Assembly: GCF_000003605.2 (NCBI RefSeq)
Contig: NW_003124894.1
Location: forward strand, 557,298-595,430
Length of the DNA: 38,133 nt
Source: Saccoglossus kowalevskii
Lineage: Eukaryota > Hemichordata > Enteropneusta > Harrimaniidae
Direction: 5' to 3'
Shown here: positions 32,793-38,133 of the stretch, in pieces
Position numbering within the stretch: the first letter of the stretch is position 1
Layout of the letters: each line of letters starts with the position of its first letter
The notes under the pieces: generated by a model
Told to the model about the DNA's origin: nothing
Database searches by the model: none
Seen by the model: only the letters and a program-made list of their open reading frames with translations
Translations under genes and position numbers: made by a program

Positions 32793-35546
32793 AATAAAGC
32801 TGAGTCGATAGTCGATGGCGCGTATGAATTGGCTTGTGTTTTATTGCTACCGCGAACTGCGTTCAATTAGGGAGGAGTTTACTAAATAAAAACACGCTTG
32901 TACATTTTTTCAGTTGTACGCCCGGAATGTGTGATAAAAAGGTGATAGACAGAGAATTTGATAGGAATTATAATACTCTTTCAGGAAAGGATTGTCGGTA
33001 CAAGTATTGAGTTTGGGAAATATTTTAGGAAGTAACCAATATACATCCAGCTACTTTCACGGAGTACAATTGTGTTTGCTCTTTTTTATAAACCAGAGCG
33101 GACGTCATGATATTTCACGTTATATAAAACTCTATAATATTAAACTGTTGCTGAACAAGCGGCGATGTGAATACTTTTATACATTAAATGGAATGTTACT
33201 ACATACTTACCAGAGCCACATTCTGTTAATTTAAAGCAAATATATCAAGAACTCTAAAATTGTTGGCTCAATATACCCCCTGTTTACTGGCTTTGTAACT
33301 TGAAGGAGGAAGTAGACGTATATTAAAAAAAATACAAGAAAATTGGCATCGAGCCCACTCGGAACAAGGGAAATTCCGAGGTCTATTTTAGGCAGCAAAA
33401 GAAATGCAGCAATGCATGGACCTGTTCTGGCTTTCCCAGTATGTGAGTGCATAAATATCGACTATTTAAAGCGATGAAGTCGTCACTGCGCTTGCGGCAA
33501 ACCATATACCTTAAATAAAATACATTTTATTTTTAAGGTCTATGGGAGACAGCCATAGAGAGTATTTTTTATTACGTCTACCCATTGTCCTTGTTGTTAG
33601 GACTCAATTCATGTGCGTGTACAGGAGACGACCACTGCACTTTAACGGAAAAAGCAGCAATAGTTTTGATAAAGTTAAAAATTGAATATCAATTCCTAAG
33701 ATATATACTATGCTTTAATTCAGTAAGTACCAGCAAAACGAAGTTTTTCCACTATGTTCCACCTAATAAAAACTTACAACTGAATTTTTAATCAGTGTTT
33801 TCGACACGGCATATCAGTCTGGTCAAGTACTAAATCAATACGATAAACAGAGTAGCCAAGGTGTTAAAATAGATCAAATACTGGAAAACACCAAATTCTG
33901 CATATATGTGTTTCCAACGCATGCTTGGTGGGGGGTCTCAGCAGCCCTCAAAAACTAATATTACGTGTAATATCGTAAATAATCCGTCTAGATTTAACTT
34001 TTTCCTCGTGAAAGGAGTGTTGGCTATTCCTTCTCTGGACTCCCTCCCCGTGTGTACTACCAACTCTTTCTATCATGTTCTCACTTGACGGCACTTGTCA
34101 AGCTATAAACGGGCTACAGTACTCATTTCGCCCAAACTCCCGCCTTAATCGTGTTTTAATCGCTTAATTTGCAGCCGTGCGGACTTTTCCGAATGGAAAA
34201 CGGCCACATTTGTATCGCTTTCTTTTCCCACTCGCTTATTGAAAACATCGACTGCTGGCCCAAACACTGATCACTGGTGCATGAGTGATCGAAATAGTGG
34301 TTTTAATGGTAATGTTTGTGAATACAACGAGTATTAACTATTATTAAATTGTTATGAAGCTGTTGTGCTTGCAGATCACTTTTTATACTTCGTTGTTGTT
34401 CTATTTATATATTTTATCTTTTTATTGAATTCGGTACTATTTTCAAAACATATATTGTAGTCATGGTGACATCTATCATTCATGGTTCATTCTTCGAAGC
34501 GAATCAATAAAGTTCACCACAAGTAAAAATAAATAATCGCAAATTGTTTTTAGATTTGTAGCGGATTTTATTTTCGTTTATTAGTTAGCAATAAATGCAC
34601 TTTTTCATAGGCAAATTTATATTCTTTTAAACCTTTAAATAATTTGCCGAAATGAAACAAACTTCCCTTCCTACGAGCTCACAGCACGACAGTAAATTAT
34701 GTACGTTCGCTCCCGGTCCTACAGCCCCTTTGCACGTATCCCCGGAGTAAGATTATTGTTCACAGGGCCAAAATTAACAAGGAGTAAATCACAGTCTTGG
34801 AAGAGCGGATCGTACGTTCACCATTCACATGATAGCTCATAAACACCAACGACATAGTTGTTGTTGTTATTGTTGTACTTAAAAGAAGAAAGTTTTTAGG
34901 ATTTAAGTAGGAATTAGATCGTTTTATAGTCCGAATCTTCCTTGGAAAATGTTTAAGCAGACAGAAATTTTCATATGATGCATTGTATAAATGTTCAAAT
35001 GCAATTAAATATGTTTGGGTCAAAAGCGTTCCAAATAACTGATGGTCCATAAAAGACAACAACAATCCAGGTCACTCAATAACCATAAATAACCCCCCTA
35101 CACTAATACGTGGCTGACGTTTTTCTTGTAGCTCGAAACACGGACAGAAACAGAGTGAAACATACTTAAACAAAAGTAAACTTGTCCGTTAATGAAGTTT
35201 GTATTTGTATGTAAGGAGTTAAATACTGTATAAGAATTATTGATGAGAAATTAAATATGCATATAATTAACGCTCGCGGAGTTTTTTATAGTTCACACAA
35301 ATAAGTGTCCGCGGTAAATGTAATGTAAAGTATTACAGTCGCTACAGAAGTGTGGCCAGTTCGTTTTAATTAGACCTTCTCAAGAGTTCATAGCTTTATT
35401 GGAGGAATAAATGGAAATACACAATGTACTTGACATGCTGAATGCGCCGTTTTATCACTGGAGCTATGAACCACCTGTTGAACATGGAAGAGTTAGGTAT
35501 AGCTATTTTAAGATCAATCATTACATTCACTTGACCACTAGTATCA

Positions 35547-35800
35547 GGGGACAATGGGGATAGCTGGTACAGGTTACAGGATATAACATGGCATTTTACG
35601 TTTTTACAAGAAATAAAATGAAAGTTCCATTTACAGTAAAAAATAGGTTTTTACACTTTACAGATAAAGCAAATTCCTAATAACATTTTACATAATATTT
35701 TTATAATATATTTGATAATCTGTTTTTAAGAAACCAAATTTGAAATTGCGTAAGAATTACGGCATTTAATGTGAAAAATGCTTCACTAGAATACGTTTAT
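35547..35800 (+). repeat. Interspersed repeat, inverted copy of 27682-27930
   Basis: Runs from GGGGACAATGGGGATAGC through GCATTTTACGTTTTTACA, AAAAAATAGGTTTTTACAC, ATAAAGCAAATTC and ends near GGCATTTAATGTG. It is the opposite-strand counterpart of the copy in the ZU5-death gene intron. Confidence 0.75.
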
Positions 35801-36647
35801 AAAAAATACGATCTTTGTACAAATTACGGACGAATAAAATGGCAGATTACACCTTGTCCATGTCTACGAATTTACGTGTTTTATTTAATTAAATTATATT
35901 ATTACGACTACGGAAAATAAAAACAATTGATTACAGCCTACGAAAATACTCCTTGCCGACCATCTAATATATCATACTAACTTTTTAACATTCTAATGAT
36001 TTTCAGATTTTCTCCGTCGGTCTCTCGGTTTGTTTTCATTATATCGGATTAATTTTGTTTCTTCTGTTATGGACTATTTTCATCGTGAACGAGTTTGTAG
36101 TACTTGATGCAATGTAAAAAGGCATAATAATATCCGAGTTTAGGGCATCCAATTTCCCATGTTGTCACACAAACCACAGTGTCACTCTCGCAAGCAAACG
36201 TGGCAGAGAAATAAGAACCAACTAAGATTAAAATGTTACCTTGGATATGATCGCAACAAATAATTATGCATTCATGCGTGTTTTCAATACGCCGTCCGGA
36301 CTCGTCCATTCGACTGTCCAAGTTGCTGTGAAGGACGCAGACATTATAGAAAAAGTACGGGTTTGACCAAATAGAAAGGCTTGAAGCAAAAACAAATTGC
36401 AATCTAATTTGTTTTGAGTTGATTTTTTTTTTGTCAGCTGTAATATTTTCTTTTCCTCTATTAAATGTGTGGATTTTTATCTGTATTATTTTATTTTATT
36501 TACCCCCGCCCACCCGAGTTATTAATGGACAATCCTGATAGGATAAATATCACTGCGCGTATCGCACGCCATTGTTAAACAACAAAACGCTCAAACAGAT
36601 AAAAGGTGACACGTGATACGTTATATCGATTACTGTAGAATACTTTT

Positions 36648-36828
36648 CGCTTTGAATTAATTTTCGCTATTTTCGCTGAAAGAATGATTCAGTGAAAATA
36701 AAATCCAGTGAATATACCTTTTTCCCATATTTTACATTCAATTTGTCAAAAATCAGTGAAAATAAATTTCATACAAACCACCCAAAAAGCCTTTTCGGTA
36801 AAAATTAATTCCAGCTAAAATAAAATAT
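36648..36828 (-). repeat. Interspersed repeat, inverted copy of 18655-18820
   Basis: The reverse complement shares TAGCTGGAATTAATTTTT, TTTGTATGAAATTTATTTTC, TGAATGTAAAAT and CACTGAATCATT in order with the copy just after the EF-hand-like gene. The CACTGA/TTTTCGCTG motifs recur in both. No coding signal. Confidence 0.7.
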
Positions 36829-37102
36829 TTTAAAGTCTACTGATTGGCTAAAAGCTTTCCACACAGTTAGCGTACTCGTGTTTACATTGATAAAACCCAG
36901 AACACTCAAAGAGGTAAAAAGTGTGTTAAGTAGTATGTAACTTCAATTACTCTTATAATGCGATGGTTGCGGTTGGTCACAGATTTAAAACAACTTATTC
37001 TAGAAGTTATTTTTTCTCACAGTCTCTGTTTTTCTTGGAGAAAAAGATAGTATAAGTAACGTCACCCGATAATTACAAAATTATCACAGTCTTTAGATAA
37101 CA

Positions 37103-37225
37103 ATGGGAGTAACTTGTTCAACTTGTGCTGGTTTCAGATGTGGCAATGCGACTGAACAGTATATCAAGAACTACGGGAGACACCTTCAGTTTACCAGTCT
37201 ATACATAGGAAATGTAAAGAAATAA
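37103..37225 (+). CDS. Possible 40-residue small ORF with N-myristoylation-like start
   Basis: ATG at 37103 in strong context (A at -3, G at +4) opens a 40-codon frame ending in TAA at 37223-37225, with AATAAA overlapping the stop. The product starts MGVTCSTCAGF: Gly2 and Ser6 match the N-myristoylation pattern, and Cys5 and Cys8 could be palmitoylated. I recognise no family. It may instead be a chance frame or part of an exon of a gene to the right; GGTTTCAG at 37131-37138 could be a splice acceptor within it. Confidence 0.22.
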   Translation: MGVTCSTCAGFRCGNATEQYIKNYGRHLQFTSLYIGNVKK

Positions 37226-37250
37226 ACTATTATCACATAACATGCATAAT

Positions 37251-37270
37251 TGTTGTTGTTGTTGTTGTTT
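37251..37270. repeat. (TGT)n microsatellite
   Basis: About seven TGT repeats. A shorter, interrupted TTG tract lies at about 34857-34876. Confidence 0.85.
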
Positions 37271-37321
37271 TGTTTATTTTTCCCCATGTGGTACACACCA
37301 CATGTTACAGAATCTGAACAA

Positions 37322-37437
37322 GAAATCGTGAAGCTTGTGAATTCTAACAAATGTATACTTTACTGGGTCTTTTTGTAGCTATTTTGTCATAATCGTGAGC
37401 TGAATATAAGTATGCAAATAATGACTCAGTTACTACC
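37322..37437 (-). mobile_element. Diverged, truncated copy 3 of the 220-bp MITE-like element
   Basis: Matches the left half of the 220-bp element in the same orientation as 9732-9951. Shared blocks are GAAGCTTG, ATACTTTACTGGGTCT, TTTGTAG, AAGTATGCAAATAATG and a degraded CTACC end. The other half is missing or unrecognisable. It shows the element is dispersed, not a local inverted duplication only. Confidence 0.6.
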
Positions 37438-38039
37438 CTATTAAACCATAGAACTTAGTGATTCAATTGACCGAGCCAGTTTCTCGAGTTTCTCCGGGTG
37501 TGATTTTAATGGAATTTAAAAAGTGAAATGAAGTTTCTGTTTCACTGTAATAACGATAAATAAATAAGTAGACAATTTAAAAATTGTGCATGATACGAAG
37601 GTGTGCATTTTCTAGGTGTCGGTAAACACATATTTTTCGCAAAATTTAGCCTAGAGCTTTGTTCAAAATATTGAAATTACAGTATCGTCAGCAAAAAATA
37701 GTTCATGACTTCAAGGGAATTTACCGCGATAATCCGGAATCTAATGAAGACTCGAGTGGCATTGATACGCACGCACAGAAGTTGCTGTTACGTATGCCAG
37801 TAATGATAGTGACTCACCCCGGCCTTATGACCTAACTTGTCACTAAAAAGACGCCTCTCACCCAACCTACATATATTTACACGATTTCTAGTGTGTGGAC
37901 ACAGTTTCAATGTGCTGTCTATGCCATAACAGCCACAAACAGCATTTTTGTAGAAAATTTAGTTATTTTATTAAAAACAACGGGGTAATATCAAAGATGA
38001 TCTATGATCAGTCGCCTACTATTACTATATTCCGTATTT

Positions 38040-38080
38040 AATCTCAGACTAGTAATACATTGTATTACTAGTCTGAGATT
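38040..38080. repeat. Perfect 41-bp palindrome
   Basis: Twenty-base arms (AATCTCAGACTAGTAATACA and its exact reverse complement) surround a single T. No mismatch is present, which implies recent origin or selection. No clear direct repeat flanks it. Confidence 0.85.
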
Positions 38081-38133
38081 TATTATAAAGAGACAATGTG
38101 CATTTTGAGCATATTTAAATAATTTGGCATGAT

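Larger units (their letters stand above)
30544..38133. other. Gene-poor region right of the ZU5-death gene
   Basis: No multi-exon protein with a recognisable domain was found on either strand. It may be intron or promoter of the ZU5-death gene, or true intergenic DNA. Apart from the composite repeat, three interspersed repeat copies, short TTG microsatellites near 34857 and 37251, the terminal palindrome and the 40-codon frame listed separately, I see only AT-rich unique-looking sequence. Confidence 0.55.

Noticed and set aside
36067..36402. 111-codon open frame on the minus strand, with a possible internal acceptor (CTTCACAG) and donor (CAAG|GTAACA)
   Set aside because: The implied exon would end in phase 1, whereas the ZU5-death exon at 30543 begins in phase 0, and no domain is recognisable.

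Overview
The window is eukaryotic nuclear DNA. Coding sequence is split into short exons with canonical GT-AG junctions, introns run from about 100 bases to several kilobases, the non-coding DNA is AT-rich, and miniature transposon-like repeats are common. The gene content (an SLC17 anion transporter, MANF, a C1orf74/DUF4504 protein and a ZU5-UPA-death-domain protein) fits a bilaterian animal. The repeat style suggests a marine invertebrate (lophotrochozoan or invertebrate deuterostome), but I cannot settle the phylum from sequence alone.

Layout. (1) 1574-4194, + strand: the last six coding exons of a sialin-like SLC17 transporter; the 5' exons lie left of the window. (2) 6250-11630, + strand: a complete four-exon MANF gene encoding a 178-residue protein with eight cysteines, a CKGC motif and a KDEL-like C-terminus. 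(3) 13520-14305, - strand: a single-exon C1orf74/UPF0739-like gene. (4) 15851-18645, + strand: a four-exon gene for a 378-residue, EF-hand-like, helical protein that I do not recognise; it may continue past the last exon seen. (5) 21977-30543, - strand: eight exons encoding about 921 residues, with a long low-complexity N-terminal part followed by ZU5, UPA-like and death domains, as in UNC5CL and the cytoplasmic half of UNC5 receptors. (6) 30544-38133: no convincing conventional gene, but several repeats, including a composite tandem-repeat element ending in a hairpin. It also holds a 40-codon ORF with a strong start context and an N-myristoylation-like start.

Genes 3 and 4 are divergent and share about 1.5 kb of upstream DNA. 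Genes 4 and 5 are convergent. The genes do not form an obvious pathway: they cover lysosomal/vesicular transport, ER-stress secretion, an uncharacterised conserved protein, a possible calcium-binding protein and a death-domain adaptor.

All exon chains were joined by hand. In each gene the exon lengths sum to a whole number of codons and the phases match at every junction. The most unusual material is in the repeats: a 220-bp element in two nearly identical inverted copies inside one MANF intron, a PIF/Harbinger-like MITE with TTA target duplications, a 29-bp perfect hairpin bracketed by a 7-bp direct repeat, and a Helitron/Pearl-like composite repeat.
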